A stretch of 19,070 nt of DNA from JBEIUO01 sp964549785 (GCA_964549785.1 CAZJXA010000043.1:1-19070), one strand, 5' to 3'. Positions 1-7,955 are shown, counted from the first letter of the stretch. The notes: generated by a model not told the origin, from the sequence alone. Program-made: numbers and translations.

Positions 1-495
1 CTACTGATCTGGGGGCTTGTGCTCCTCCTCTTGAGTTCCGCCCTCCTCGTGATCGAGGTCTTCGTCCCGACAGCCGGCGTGCTCGCCATCACCTCAACCG
101 CGTTGGCCGTCGCCGGCGTGGTGTGTTTGTGGCGTTACAGCAACGAGTGGGGGGTCGGCGGCTTGCTCACCATGATGGTCGTCGGCCCCGGAATCGCCTT
201 CTACGGCCTCAAAATCTACCGGCAGACTCCACTGGGGCGCAAAATGACCGGGGCCGACACCGACGATCGGATGGCCGAAGACCACGACCGTCTCGAAGAA
301 TCGCTGCGGACCCGTCAACAACTGGTCGGGAAAATCGGGACCGTCCTCACCGAACTCCGGCCGATCGGCGTCATCGATATCGATGGAGCCCGCCACGACG
401 CGCTCTCCGAAACCACGCTGATCCGGGCCGGCCGCCGCGTCCGCATCACGGGCGTCGAACCGGGCCAAGTCCGTGTCCGGGAGGCTCCGGAGTAA
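1..495 (+). CDS. NfeD family membrane protein, 3' part (5' end outside window)
   Basis: The frame is open from the first base and runs 164 residues to a TAA stop, so the gene almost certainly begins upstream. A GTG at 19 is possible but falls inside the first hydrophobic helix. About three hydrophobic stretches fill the first 70 residues. A charged linker (about residues 80-100) follows, then a small beta-rich domain (about 105-160) with the KIGTVLTELRPIG opening and the RRVRITGVEPGQVRV ending typical of the soluble OB-fold of NfeD proteins. NfeD proteins are membrane partners of SPFH/flotillin proteins, and floA follows on the same strand 108 bp downstream, which supports the call. Whether this is the short form or the long form with an N-terminal ClpP-like protease domain cannot be told here. 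The family is clear; the start is unknown. Confidence 0.85.
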   Translation, partial: LLIWGLVLLLLSSALLVIEVFVPTAGVLAITSTALAVAGVVCLWRYSNEWGVGGLLTMMVVGPGIAFYGLKIYRQTPLGRKMTGADTDDRMAEDHDRLEESLRTRQQLVGKIGTVLTELRPIGVIDIDGARHDALSETTLIRAGRRVRITGVEPGQVRVREAPE

Positions 496-603
496 CGATT
501 CGGAAAGGGCGTCTGCCGCCGCGCGGCCCGGCCCGTTACTATCAGAGGTTGCACGACCGGATCGGCTTCGATAGGCGAAGGCGTTCCCCGTGGGAGAACC
601 TGC

Positions 604-1710
604 ATGACGTTGCGAATGTGGAAGGCGGCCGCCGCCCTGACGACGATTCTGATTCCCGCCGTGGCTCTGGCCCAGCCGCGGGCCGCCGGCACGGGCGGCT
701 CCAGCGGCCTCTTCTGGGTCGGCATCGTCGCCGCCCTCGTGATCGGCCTGATCCTGCTGATCATCGTCTTCAATTTCCTGAACCTTTACATCCAAGCCCT
801 CTTCAGCAACGCCCACATCGGCCTGGTCGACATGATCGGAATGCGTCTGCGGAAGGTGGACCTTCGCACGGTGGTCTACAGCCGCATCCGCGCCAAGAAG
901 TCGGGGATGGACATCCCCACCAGCGCGATCGAGACCCACTACCTGGCGGGCGGTCGCGTCCCCAACGTCATCAGCGCGATGATCGCGGCACGCGGCGCCC
1001 GAATCGAACTTCCGTGGAACGTCGCGACGGCGATCGACCTCGCCGGCCGCGACATCCTGGACGCCGTCAACACGAGCGTGAACCCCAAGGTCATCGATGT
1101 CCCCAGCCCCAACGGCCCACGGCAAACCATCGACGCCGTGGCCAAGGACGGCATCCAATTGAAGGCAAAAGCCAAGGTGACCGTCCGCACCAACATCGCC
1201 CGCTTGGTGGGCGGTGCTACCGAAGAAACCATCATCGCCCGCGTCGGTCAGGGCATTGTCTCCACCATCGGTTCGGCCCACGACCACAAGAGCGTTCTCG
1301 AGAACCCCGACGAGATCAGCAAACGCGTGATGAATTCGGGGCTCGACGCGGGCACGGCTTTCGAGATCCTCTCGATCGACATCGCGGATATTGACGTCGG
1401 CGACAACATCGGCGCCAAGTTGCAGGCCGACCAAGCCAACGCCGACAAACAACGCTTCCAAGCCGAGGCCGAGAAGCGCCGCTCCATGGCCCTCGCGTTG
1501 GAGCAGGAAAACCGCGCCAGCATCGAAGAAAACAAGGCCAAGCTCGTCCTCGCCGAGGCCGAGATCCCCGCCGCGATCGCCGAAGCCTTCCGCTCGGGCC
1601 GCCTCGGCATCATGGACTACTACCGCCTCAAGAACATCCAGGCCGACACCAACATGCGCGACTCCATCGCCGGTGACTCGGGCGAGCAAAGGCCCGACGT
1701 CAAGCGCTAA
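604..1710 (+). CDS. floA: Flotillin-like protein FloA (SPFH family)
   Basis: A 368-residue scaffold protein of bacterial functional membrane microdomains, expected at the inner face of the cytoplasmic membrane with NfeD as partner. Diagnostic stretches are ETHYLAGG, AIDLAGRDILDAV, SVNPKVI, VGQGIVSTIGS, GTAFEILSIDIADIDVG, a charged Ala/Glu/Lys/Gln-rich coiled coil (about 270-325) and GIMDYYRLKNIQADT. A hydrophobic membrane segment spans about 36-62. The ATG at 604 follows GGGAG by seven bases, a good ribosome binding site. Compared with the family's usual length of roughly 330 residues it carries about 35 extra N-terminal residues that look like a signal peptide (hydrophobic 6-21, then VALAQ). 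It probably shares transcription with the NfeD gene, but the 108-bp gap could hold its own promoter; I see no convincing one. Confidence 0.95.
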   Translation: MTLRMWKAAAALTTILIPAVALAQPRAAGTGGSSGLFWVGIVAALVIGLILLIIVFNFLNLYIQALFSNAHIGLVDMIGMRLRKVDLRTVVYSRIRAKKSGMDIPTSAIETHYLAGGRVPNVISAMIAARGARIELPWNVATAIDLAGRDILDAVNTSVNPKVIDVPSPNGPRQTIDAVAKDGIQLKAKAKVTVRTNIARLVGGATEETIIARVGQGIVSTIGSAHDHKSVLENPDEISKRVMNSGLDAGTAFEILSIDIADIDVGDNIGAKLQADQANADKQRFQAEAEKRRSMALALEQENRASIEENKAKLVLAEAEIPAAIAEAFRSGRLGIMDYYRLKNIQADTNMRDSIAGDSGEQRPDVKR

Positions 1711-1758
1711 CGCCGTCGCAGGACCGCTTCGCACCATCTTTGTCGCAGCAAAACGCAA

Positions 1759-1789
1759 GGTGGGCAGAGGGTTCAACCCCCTGCCCACC
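1759..1789. terminator. Strong hairpin between convergent genes, probable terminator
   Basis: Arms GGTGGGCAGAGGG (1759-1771) and its near-perfect complement (1777-1789) form a 13-bp stem with one A-C mismatch around a TTCAA loop. It lies between the 3' ends of floA (plus) and the dockerin protein gene (minus). Read on the minus strand the stem is followed by TTGCGTTTTGC, so it fits best as the terminator of the minus-strand gene. On the plus strand no T-tract follows. A dispersed REP-like palindrome is the alternative. Confidence 0.6.
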
Positions 1790-1817
1790 GTATGCGTTCC
1801 TCACTCCCCCGGATCAA

Positions 1818-3902
1818 TCAGCAACCGGATTCCCAGGCCCCGAAGAACCCGAGAATGTCGTCGCTGTCGCTGTCGTCGTCCCCGTCAAAGTCGCCCGAGC
1901 CGTTCTCCCAATCGCTGAAGAACGCGAGGATGTCGTCGCTGTCGGAGTCGTCATCGGCGTCCCAGTCCGAGGGGCACGCGGGGACGACCGACCCGACGTT
2001 CAGACGGAAAAGGCCGTTCGCCTCGATGTATCCCCCGACCCGGATGTAGTAGGTAGTGCCGATGCTGGTGGTGAACGTGACGCTCGAGGCCAGCGGCGAC
2101 TCCAAGAAGAAAGCATCGTCGTTGCACGCCACAATCTGCCCACCCTGCTGCGGACACCCGCCCGCGTACACCACCAGAGTGGTGTCGAAGGGCGAGTACT
2201 GCGTGTCGGCCGTCAGTGAACCGTTGGTCTGAGCGGTGAGGCGGTACCAAACGGAACGACCCGGCAACAGGGCACACGGCTCGCCCCCGTCCTGCGCCGC
2301 CGCCATGTTGTCGCCAATGGCGGACGCACCAGTCGAGAGCGAAACGGCCGTACCGCAAGAGTCGTTCTCGGGGGCGAACATCGCATGCACAAAGGCATCG
2401 TTGAACGTCCCCGAGTCGTTGGGCTCCACGTTCCCGGCGGAACTCGTGAACGTCGCCCAACGTCCGTTGGCCGAGAGCGTCGGCGAGACGCAGTCCGCGT
2501 TAGGCTCCAAGCCCGTACGCCCGATGGAGGCCCGCGCCAAGCGGTCCGCCGAGCTGTCATACACAAACACATCGACGGAGGCCGTGGTGTCCGTGCAATC
2601 GGCGGTCGTCGGCTGACCGATCACGCCCACGCAGATCGAGAAATTGTCACCCGCTGAACTGAAACTCACGTAGCGGCCGTCATCCGAGAGGGTCGGCGAA
2701 AACGACGAGCCATTGAGCGGCTGCATCGGGTCCTGACCGGGCAGGAAGAACGGCAGCGGGAATCGGCTCGCGCCCTCGAACGACACCGCCCCCGTCTCAT
2801 CCAGCACCCCGTCGTTGTCGGTGTCGCGGTCCAGCACCACGATGTTCTGTACCGACGTTTCAACACCCGACGCGAGGTTGTCGGCGTTCGTCGCGAACGC
2901 CACCACCGATCCATCCGCAGAGATCGTCGGCGACCCCGAGCCGCCGTCGGGCTGCCCGCCAGCCAGCGGCGTGGTCATGCGCTTCATCACGCCTCCAGGG
3001 TTCATGCCGCGGGCAAAGATCTCGTTGTTCGCGACCAAGTCGTTCAGCACCAAGAATCGCGAAAGGCTCAAAAAGGCCACGTGCAGGCCATCCGCCGAGA
3101 TCGCGGGGCTCGACGATGCGCCGTCGCCCGCCACCCCGTTGAAGGCGGGGTTAGTTCGCCCGCTCACCAGCCGGGTCAGCACCGCGTTGCTCTCATCCAG
3201 CACACCGTCGTTGTCGGTGTCGCGGTCACGCCAGTAAATGTTCGAGTATGAAGCGCTCTCGCTGCTGAAGTCGAAGGGGCTGACCCACGCCACGTACCGG
3301 CCGTCGGCCGAGATCACCCCGTCGTTGGAATAGTGATTGCAGGTGTTGTTCGGGCACGCGCCGTTACCCTGGGTGCCCGCCGTCGTGAGGTTCACGCGAG
3401 TCGTTCGCGTTCCGCTCAGGCCTTCATCGAACAGACCGTTGCCGTCAAAGTCCCGGTCGTGGACGAAGATGTCCGTGACTGTGTTGGTGTCCCCGGCAAC
3501 CAGATTACCCGCATCGGACTCAAAGATAATGAACCGACCATCGTCCGACATCACCCGGCTGCCGCCGCCCGAGGGCGTGCTGGCCCCGTTGGATTGCCCA
3601 CCCAGCGCCGGTGTCGGAACGCTCACGCGGACGGTGTTCTTGTGCAGCCGGTCACGCACAAACACATCGGTCACCCCGTTCGTGTCGCCCAGCACCAGAT
3701 CGGAAGCCGCGCTCGAAAACACGCTCCAACGCCCGTCCGGGGTCGTGTACCCGGGCCCCGAGTTCCCGTTGGCGACGGCGGCAGCGGACGAGGCCGAAGC
3801 GCCGGTCCTCGCCGAGATCCGCTCGGTCGAACTCTGGCCGAACGCCGCCCCGGCGAGAAGGGCAAGTGAAAGCGGGGTAACAACGCGACAAATGGAATCC
3901 AT
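1818..3902 (-). CDS. Secreted PD40 beta-propeller protein with C-terminal GC-type dockerin
   Basis: A 694-residue exported protein. The ATG at 3902 is preferred over a TTG at 3917 because GGAGG lies eight bases upstream of it and it gives a clean signal peptide (cleavage near AFGQ, about residue 23). Seven repeats with cores such as TTPDGRWSVFSS, MSDDGRFIIFES, ISADGRYVAWVS and LSANGRWATFTS run from about 45 to 510, suggesting a seven-bladed TolB/PD40-like propeller. Three of them carry DxDxDG calcium-loop sequences (DRDFDGNG once, DRDTDNDG twice). A PPC-like jelly-roll (about 515-640, with VACNDD and YYIRVGG) follows. The last 52 residues hold two 25-residue DxDxDDDSDSDDIL repeats and end in Gly-Cys, the planctomycete-type dockerin. 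Dockerins anchor proteins through cohesins; no cohesin is visible here. No active site is recognisable, so a binding or surface role is inferred. Confidence 0.88.
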   Translation of the reverse strand: MDSICRVVTPLSLALLAGAAFGQSSTERISARTGASASSAAAVANGNSGPGYTTPDGRWSVFSSAASDLVLGDTNGVTDVFVRDRLHKNTVRVSVPTPALGGQSNGASTPSGGGSRVMSDDGRFIIFESDAGNLVAGDTNTVTDIFVHDRDFDGNGLFDEGLSGTRTTRVNLTTAGTQGNGACPNNTCNHYSNDGVISADGRYVAWVSPFDFSSESASYSNIYWRDRDTDNDGVLDESNAVLTRLVSGRTNPAFNGVAGDGASSSPAISADGLHVAFLSLSRFLVLNDLVANNEIFARGMNPGGVMKRMTTPLAGGQPDGGSGSPTISADGSVVAFATNADNLASGVETSVQNIVVLDRDTDNDGVLDETGAVSFEGASRFPLPFFLPGQDPMQPLNGSSFSPTLSDDGRYVSFSSAGDNFSICVGVIGQPTTADCTDTTASVDVFVYDSSADRLARASIGRTGLEPNADCVSPTLSANGRWATFTSSAGNVEPNDSGTFNDAFVHAMFAPENDSCGTAVSLSTGASAIGDNMAAAQDGGEPCALLPGRSVWYRLTAQTNGSLTADTQYSPFDTTLVVYAGGCPQQGGQIVACNDDAFFLESPLASSVTFTTSIGTTYYIRVGGYIEANGLFRLNVGSVVPACPSDWDADDDSDSDDILAFFSDWENGSGDFDGDDDSDSDDILGFFGAWESGC
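1843..1970 (-). repeat. Two tandem 75-bp units encoding the dockerin calcium loops
   Basis: Two DNA copies begin with AAGAACCCGAGAATGTCGTC (1843) and AAGAACGCGAGGATGTCGTC (1918), exactly 75 bp apart. Each encodes one 25-residue unit with the acidic DxDxDDDSDSDDIL core followed by an aromatic FF..W motif. Two Ca-binding segments are the normal content of a dockerin, so this is a domain-internal duplication rather than a mobile repeat. Confidence 0.8.
2795..2831 (-). repeat. 37-bp internal repeat, copy 1 (calcium-loop insert of a propeller blade)
   Basis: This 37-bp stretch recurs at 3191-3227 with a single base difference. Both copies encode DRDTDNDGVLDE, a thrombospondin-type-3-like acidic loop in two different propeller repeats of the same gene. 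The near identity at DNA level, while the flanking blades have diverged, suggests recent duplication or gene conversion within the gene. Confidence 0.8.
3191..3227 (-). repeat. 37-bp internal repeat, copy 2 (calcium-loop insert of a propeller blade)
   Basis: Partner of the repeat at 2795-2831, differing at one position. A third, diverged relative near 3431-3470 encodes DRDFDGNGLFDE in the neighbouring blade. Confidence 0.8.
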
Positions 3903-4107
3903 CGGAAGAGCCTCCAAGTCAAAGGGTTTGTTCGGCCAGGAGCGGCGAACATGCCGCCTCCGGTGCCTCCAATGCGACGCCCGGCTTCACCAACGCTAAC
4001 GGTTCCTCGCTTTTTTTCAAACCCAACGCCGTATCCACAGTCTTATAAACCACTTGCCCGCCGAATCGCCTCTCCGATTGCTGCCCACTTACCCTTGTCC
4101 TACCCGC
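3903..4107. promoter_or_regulatory. Divergent intergenic region between dockerin protein and sigma factor genes
   Basis: These 205 bp separate two divergently read genes and must hold both promoters. For the plus strand, TATAAA at 4044-4049 could be a -10 element, giving a leader of about 50 bases, but I find no good -35 at 16-18 bp spacing. A T-tract lies just upstream at 4011-4017. For the minus strand only the GGAGG ribosome binding site (about 3911-3915) is clear. No small gene is convincing here. Confidence 0.4.
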
Positions 4108-4713
4108 ATGCCTTCCCCCGGTCACACTCCAACTCCCAGCGACGTCACGCTCATGCTCGACGCCATCAGCGCCGGTAACCGCAAAGCCTCCGACGAACTC
4201 CTCCCGCTCGTCTACCAGGAACTCCGCAAGCTCGCCGCGAGCCAGATGCGCCGCGAATCGCCCGGCCACACCCTGCAACCCACCGCCCTCGTCCACGATG
4301 CCTACCTCCGGCTCGTCGGCAGCGGCGAGGTCGCTTGGGACAGCCGCGGCCACTTCTTCGGTGCCGCCGCCATCGCCATGCGCCGCATCCTCGTCGAGCG
4401 GGCCCGCGCCCGGGGCCGCCTCAAGCGCGGCGGCGATCGCGCCAAGGCCGATTTCGCGCCCGAAGACCTCGCGGCCGAGCCCGAAGCCACCGACCTCCTC
4501 TCGCTCGAAGACGCGCTGCAGAAACTCCTGAAAGAAGACAGACGCCGCCACGACGTCGTCATGCTCCGGTACTTCGCGGGGCTCACCAACGACCAGACCG
4601 CCTCCGCCATGGGCGTTTCGTCTGCCACCGTTCGCAACGACTGGACGCTCGCCCGGGCCTGGCTCCGTCGCGAGATGCGGACTGCCGCCATGTCCGAGGG
4701 CGATGAAGCATGA
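4108..4713 (+). CDS. ECF-type RNA polymerase sigma factor of the planctomycete kinase-linked group
   Basis: A 201-residue sigma-70 family factor that would direct RNA polymerase to specific promoters. Region 2 covers about 15-100, with ELLPLVYQELRKLA and the family-typical HTLQPTALVHDAYLRL and GHFFGAAAIAMRRILVERAR stretches. Region 4 covers about 135-195, with HDVVMLRYFAGLTNDQTASAMGVSSATVRNDWTLARAWL, of which the last part is the promoter-reading helix-turn-helix. This resembles the Planctomycetes/Acidobacteria subgroup (TIGR02999-like). I chose the ATG at 4108; an upstream TTG at 4054 would add a Pro-rich stretch unlike the family. No Shine-Dalgarno sequence precedes it. No anti-sigma gene is adjacent; instead the stop overlaps the start of a Ser/Thr kinase gene (ATGA), suggesting control by phosphorylation. 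T55 and T59 in region 2 are candidate sites. Confidence 0.92.
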   Translation: MPSPGHTPTPSDVTLMLDAISAGNRKASDELLPLVYQELRKLAASQMRRESPGHTLQPTALVHDAYLRLVGSGEVAWDSRGHFFGAAAIAMRRILVERARARGRLKRGGDRAKADFAPEDLAAEPEATDLLSLEDALQKLLKEDRRRHDVVMLRYFAGLTNDQTASAMGVSSATVRNDWTLARAWLRREMRTAAMSEGDEA

Positions 4714-7700
4714 ACAAGCAACAGCAGGCAAGGCTCGAAGAGATCTTTCTCGCCGCCATCGAGGTGCCCCCCGACGAGCGCGCGGCCTATCTTGATCGAT
4801 CCTGCGCCGCCGACCCCGACCTCCGCTGCGAAGTTGATTCCCTGCTTGAAAACCACGAGGACGACGCCGAACGCTTCCTCAACCCCGCCGAGATCCGGGG
4901 CCTCACCGTCGGTTCCGGCCCAGCGCGATCGCTGATGGACGATCCGCCCCTTACCACCGGCACCAAGGTCGGCGTCTACACCATCCGGGGCGTCCTGGGC
5001 TCCGGCGGCATGGGGATCGTCTACATCGCCGAGCAGGAGCGGCCCCGCCGCACCGTCGCCCTCAAGATCATCCGCAACGGCATCGGCACCGCGGGCGTCG
5101 TCCGCCGCTTCGAGCACGAGGCCGAGATGCTCGGCCGCCTCGGCCACCCCGGCATCGCCAACATCTTTGAGGCCGGTGCCGCCGAGGTGAACGGCGTCCG
5201 CCACCCGTTCATCGCCATGGAATACATCCAGGGCCGCATGCTCACCGAGCACGCCGATGTCCAACGCCTCGACACCCGGGCCCGCCTCGACCTGGTCGCC
5301 CGCACCTGCGACGCCGTCCACCACGCTCACCAGCGCGGCATCATCCACCGCGATCTCAAACCCGCCAACATCCTCGTCGACGAAGTTGGTCAACCCAAGG
5401 TGCTCGACTTTGGCGTCGCCCGGCTCGCCCACCGCGCCCTGACGGGCATGCACATCACAACCCTCCACACGGGCGTCGGCCAGTTGATGGGCACACTCCC
5501 CTACATGAGCCCCGAGCACGTGGGCGGTGACCCGCGCGAGGTTGACATCCGCACCGACGTCTATGCCCTGGGCGTTGTCCTCTACCAACTCCTCACCGGC
5601 CGCCTCCCTCACGACGTCACCGGCCGCTCCATCCCCGACGCCGCCCGGATGATCCGCGACGATGAGCCCGCCCGCATCAGTTCCATCAGCCGCGAACTCC
5701 GGGGCGATGTCGATGTCATTGTCACCACCGCGCTCGCCAAGGACCGAAGCCGCCGCTACCAGTCGGCCCGCGAACTGGGCGACGACATTCGCCGGTTTGC
5801 CGCTGGCGAACCCATCGCCGCCCGCCGCGATTCTGCGTTTTATGTCCTTCGCAAGCAGATCCGGCAGTATCGCACGCTGGCGGTCGCTGCCGCAGTTGCG
5901 TTTGTGGGCCTGGTCGGGTTCCTTGCGTACGCGGGGGTGCAACTGCGGACCGAGCAGCGGTTGACCGCGGTTGCGGTGCGGCAGGCCCGCGAACTGCGCG
6001 ATGGTCTGTACGCGCAGAACATTGCGTTCGCCCAGGCTTCGTATCTCGGCAACGATGTAGCCCGGATGCGCCGTGTGCTGGAGGATTGTCCAGCGGACCT
6101 TCGGGGATGGGAGTGGCGGTACCTCTCGAAACTCGCGAACGGCGACGCCGCATCGTTTGAGGCCGAGGTCCGTGCGTGGGGCGGCGCGTCGCTTTGTCCG
6201 GCCACAGGTGTCATCGCGACGCGCTCCGTCAACACAGGGTTTGTCAAGGTCTGGTCGCTCGCCGCTCAGCGCAGGGCGGCCGAGCCAAGAATCTTCCGGA
6301 CGGCCGGTCGTGTTCTTGACGGAGTGCTCGCGCCCGGTGGCGACTTGCTCCTCTGCATCGATGTCCCGAAGACGGCGATCCTGTACCGGCTGAGAGACGG
6401 CGCGGCGGTGTGGAGGGCGGATCTGAGAAGCACGCCCACCAGCCCGGCCGTCTTTTCGCCAGACGGGTCGCTCGTCGCGCTGGGCGCGGGGCCGTCCGCG
6501 ATCCACATCTTGGACGCGGTTGATGGGAAGCTAGTCCGCACCCTCGTGGTGCCCGGGCCGGAGGCGGGGCCGCCCGCGAACGTTGAGATCGTCGCGTTTT
6601 CGGGGGACGGGCGTGCGCTCTTTGCGGGGCGGCTCAAGAGCGACTTGGTGCGGCTCAGCACGCGGGGCGATGAACCGCCCACTTTCTGGCGGACTGAGGA
6701 CACGGCCCAAATGGCGATCGCGGTGGACCCGCGCGGCGCGCGTCTCGCCGTTCCGAGCCTCGACGGGACGGTGCGGGTGTACGACGCGGCAACGGGCCAG
6801 CGCACCGAGACGATCCGCTCGCACGGGAACAAGGTGGCAGCGGCGGCCTTCAGCCCGGATGGAAAGTTCCTCGCTTCGGGCGGCACGGAGGGAGTGGTGC
6901 ACATTCACGACCCAGCGACTGGGGTTTTGGTGCAAAGGTTATACGGCCATTCGGACCGCCTGTTGAGCATCCAATTCTTTGCGGATGGGCGGCTGATGAC
7001 GTTTGCGAGAGAGGGGATCGTGCGGGTGTGGGACAGCATCGGGCAGCCGGAGTTGCCGGCGATCCGGGCGGGGGAGAGGGTATCCGCGGCGGCCGTGGAC
7101 CCGGCGGGTGGAACGGTGGCGCTGACCGACAACCGGGGCGTGGTCCGGCTGGTGTCGCTTCCGGGCGGCGAGGACGTGCAATCCTTCAGTTTGAAGCCGT
7201 CGGCGCAGGTGGCGGTGATGGCCTTCTCGGCGGACGGCACTTGGATCGCTGCGCCCGGCGGCGACGAGATCGTGGTCTATGACCTGGCGAAGAAGCAGAT
7301 CGTGCAGCGGTGCGTGGGGCATGTGGGGGGCATCAATCGCGTGGCGATCGCGCCGGATCAGCGACGGATCGCATCGACCGGGACTGATGGGACGGTGCGG
7401 CTCTGGGACCGGGGAACCGGCGCCTGCTTCGCGGTGCTGGATGCTGCGGTGGATGGGTTGGCGGTGCCGCAGGTGGGAATCGCGTGGTCGCCCTCGGGCG
7501 ATGCTTTGCTCACTTCTGACCAGGCCGCGCCCTTCCGCGTGAACCTCTGGAAGATCACGGACGGCGGTGGGACGCTGGAGCGTTCGTGGACGGGGCATGA
7601 GGCGGGCGTGTTTAATGTTGCGTGGTCTTTTGCGCGGGAGGAAGTGCTTTCGGCGGACGACTTGGGGGTCGTTTGTGCATGGCCTTTGAAGGGTGACGGG

Positions 7701-7955
7701 CCGCCGCGCCGGTTGCTGGGCCACACCGGCGCGGTGTACTCGATGGCGGTTTCGTCGGATGGCTGGCGGCTTCTAACGGGCGGCTTCGACAACACGGTTC
7801 GGCTGTGGGACTTGCGGACCGATACCGAGTTGCTGACGCTGCGCGGGCATCAATGGGCGGTGGGGACGGTGGCGTTTGCCTCGGGCGGTGACCGGATTGT
7901 GACGGTGGCGGGGCAGGACGGGATTCGGGTGTGGGATGCGCCCGGCCTTGAGTGA
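4710..7955 (+). CDS. Transmembrane serine/threonine protein kinase with C-terminal WD40 propeller(s)
   Basis: A 1081-residue Hanks-type kinase. An N-terminal helical segment (about 5-60, DERAAYLDRSCAADPDLRCEV) is common in planctomycete kinases. The kinase domain (about 88-365) is complete: glycine loop GSGGMG (97-102), VALK lysine K119, helix-C glutamate E137, HRDLKPAN (213-220, catalytic D215), DFG (233-235) and SPE (267-269). It is therefore probably active. One membrane helix (about 388-411) follows, then GWEWRYL (466-472), a hallmark of planctomycete WD40 kinases. About 600 residues of WD40-type repeats come next (endings such as VRVYDAATG, VRLWDRGTG, VRLWDLRTD, IRVWDAPG), enough for two seven-bladed propellers. 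The kinase should be cytoplasmic and the propeller extracytoplasmic. Its ATG overlaps the sigma factor stop, so the two are translationally coupled; the sigma factor is the likely substrate. Third-base preference changes from C to G near the membrane helix. Confidence 0.93.
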   Translation: MNKQQQARLEEIFLAAIEVPPDERAAYLDRSCAADPDLRCEVDSLLENHEDDAERFLNPAEIRGLTVGSGPARSLMDDPPLTTGTKVGVYTIRGVLGSGGMGIVYIAEQERPRRTVALKIIRNGIGTAGVVRRFEHEAEMLGRLGHPGIANIFEAGAAEVNGVRHPFIAMEYIQGRMLTEHADVQRLDTRARLDLVARTCDAVHHAHQRGIIHRDLKPANILVDEVGQPKVLDFGVARLAHRALTGMHITTLHTGVGQLMGTLPYMSPEHVGGDPREVDIRTDVYALGVVLYQLLTGRLPHDVTGRSIPDAARMIRDDEPARISSISRELRGDVDVIVTTALAKDRSRRYQSARELGDDIRRFAAGEPIAARRDSAFYVLRKQIRQYRTLAVAAAVAFVGLVGFLAYAGVQLRTEQRLTAVAVRQARELRDGLYAQNIAFAQASYLGNDVARMRRVLEDCPADLRGWEWRYLSKLANGDAASFEAEVRAWGGASLCPATGVIATRSVNTGFVKVWSLAAQRRAAEPRIFRTAGRVLDGVLAPGGDLLLCIDVPKTAILYRLRDGAAVWRADLRSTPTSPAVFSPDGSLVALGAGPSAIHILDAVDGKLVRTLVVPGPEAGPPANVEIVAFSGDGRALFAGRLKSDLVRLSTRGDEPPTFWRTEDTAQMAIAVDPRGARLAVPSLDGTVRVYDAATGQRTETIRSHGNKVAAAAFSPDGKFLASGGTEGVVHIHDPATGVLVQRLYGHSDRLLSIQFFADGRLMTFAREGIVRVWDSIGQPELPAIRAGERVSAAAVDPAGGTVALTDNRGVVRLVSLPGGEDVQSFSLKPSAQVAVMAFSADGTWIAAPGGDEIVVYDLAKKQIVQRCVGHVGGINRVAIAPDQRRIASTGTDGTVRLWDRGTGACFAVLDAAVDGLAVPQVGIAWSPSGDALLTSDQAAPFRVNLWKITDGGGTLERSWTGHEAGVFNVAWSFAREEVLSADDLGVVCAWPLKGDGPPRRLLGHTGAVYSMAVSSDGWRLLTGGFDNTVRLWDLRTDTELLTLRGHQWAVGTVAFASGGDRIVTVAGQDGIRVWDAPGLE

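Noticed and set aside
94..1788. A 564-residue open frame on the minus strand opposite nfeD and floA
   Set aside because: It lies antisense to two genes with clear families, its translation has no recognisable domain, and long antisense frames are expected in DNA this GC-rich.
3975..4012. GGAACC on the minus strand upstream of the dockerin gene as an ECF -35 element
   Set aside because: No CGTC-like -10 lies at the usual 16-17 bp spacing; the closest is about 22 bp away, and the specificity of the nearby ECF factor is unknown.
4302..6506. A 734-residue open frame on the minus strand opposite the sigma factor and kinase
   Set aside because: Its composition (Gly, Asp, Val, Ala rich) is the mirror of the kinase codons, and it crosses the boundary of two firmly identified genes.
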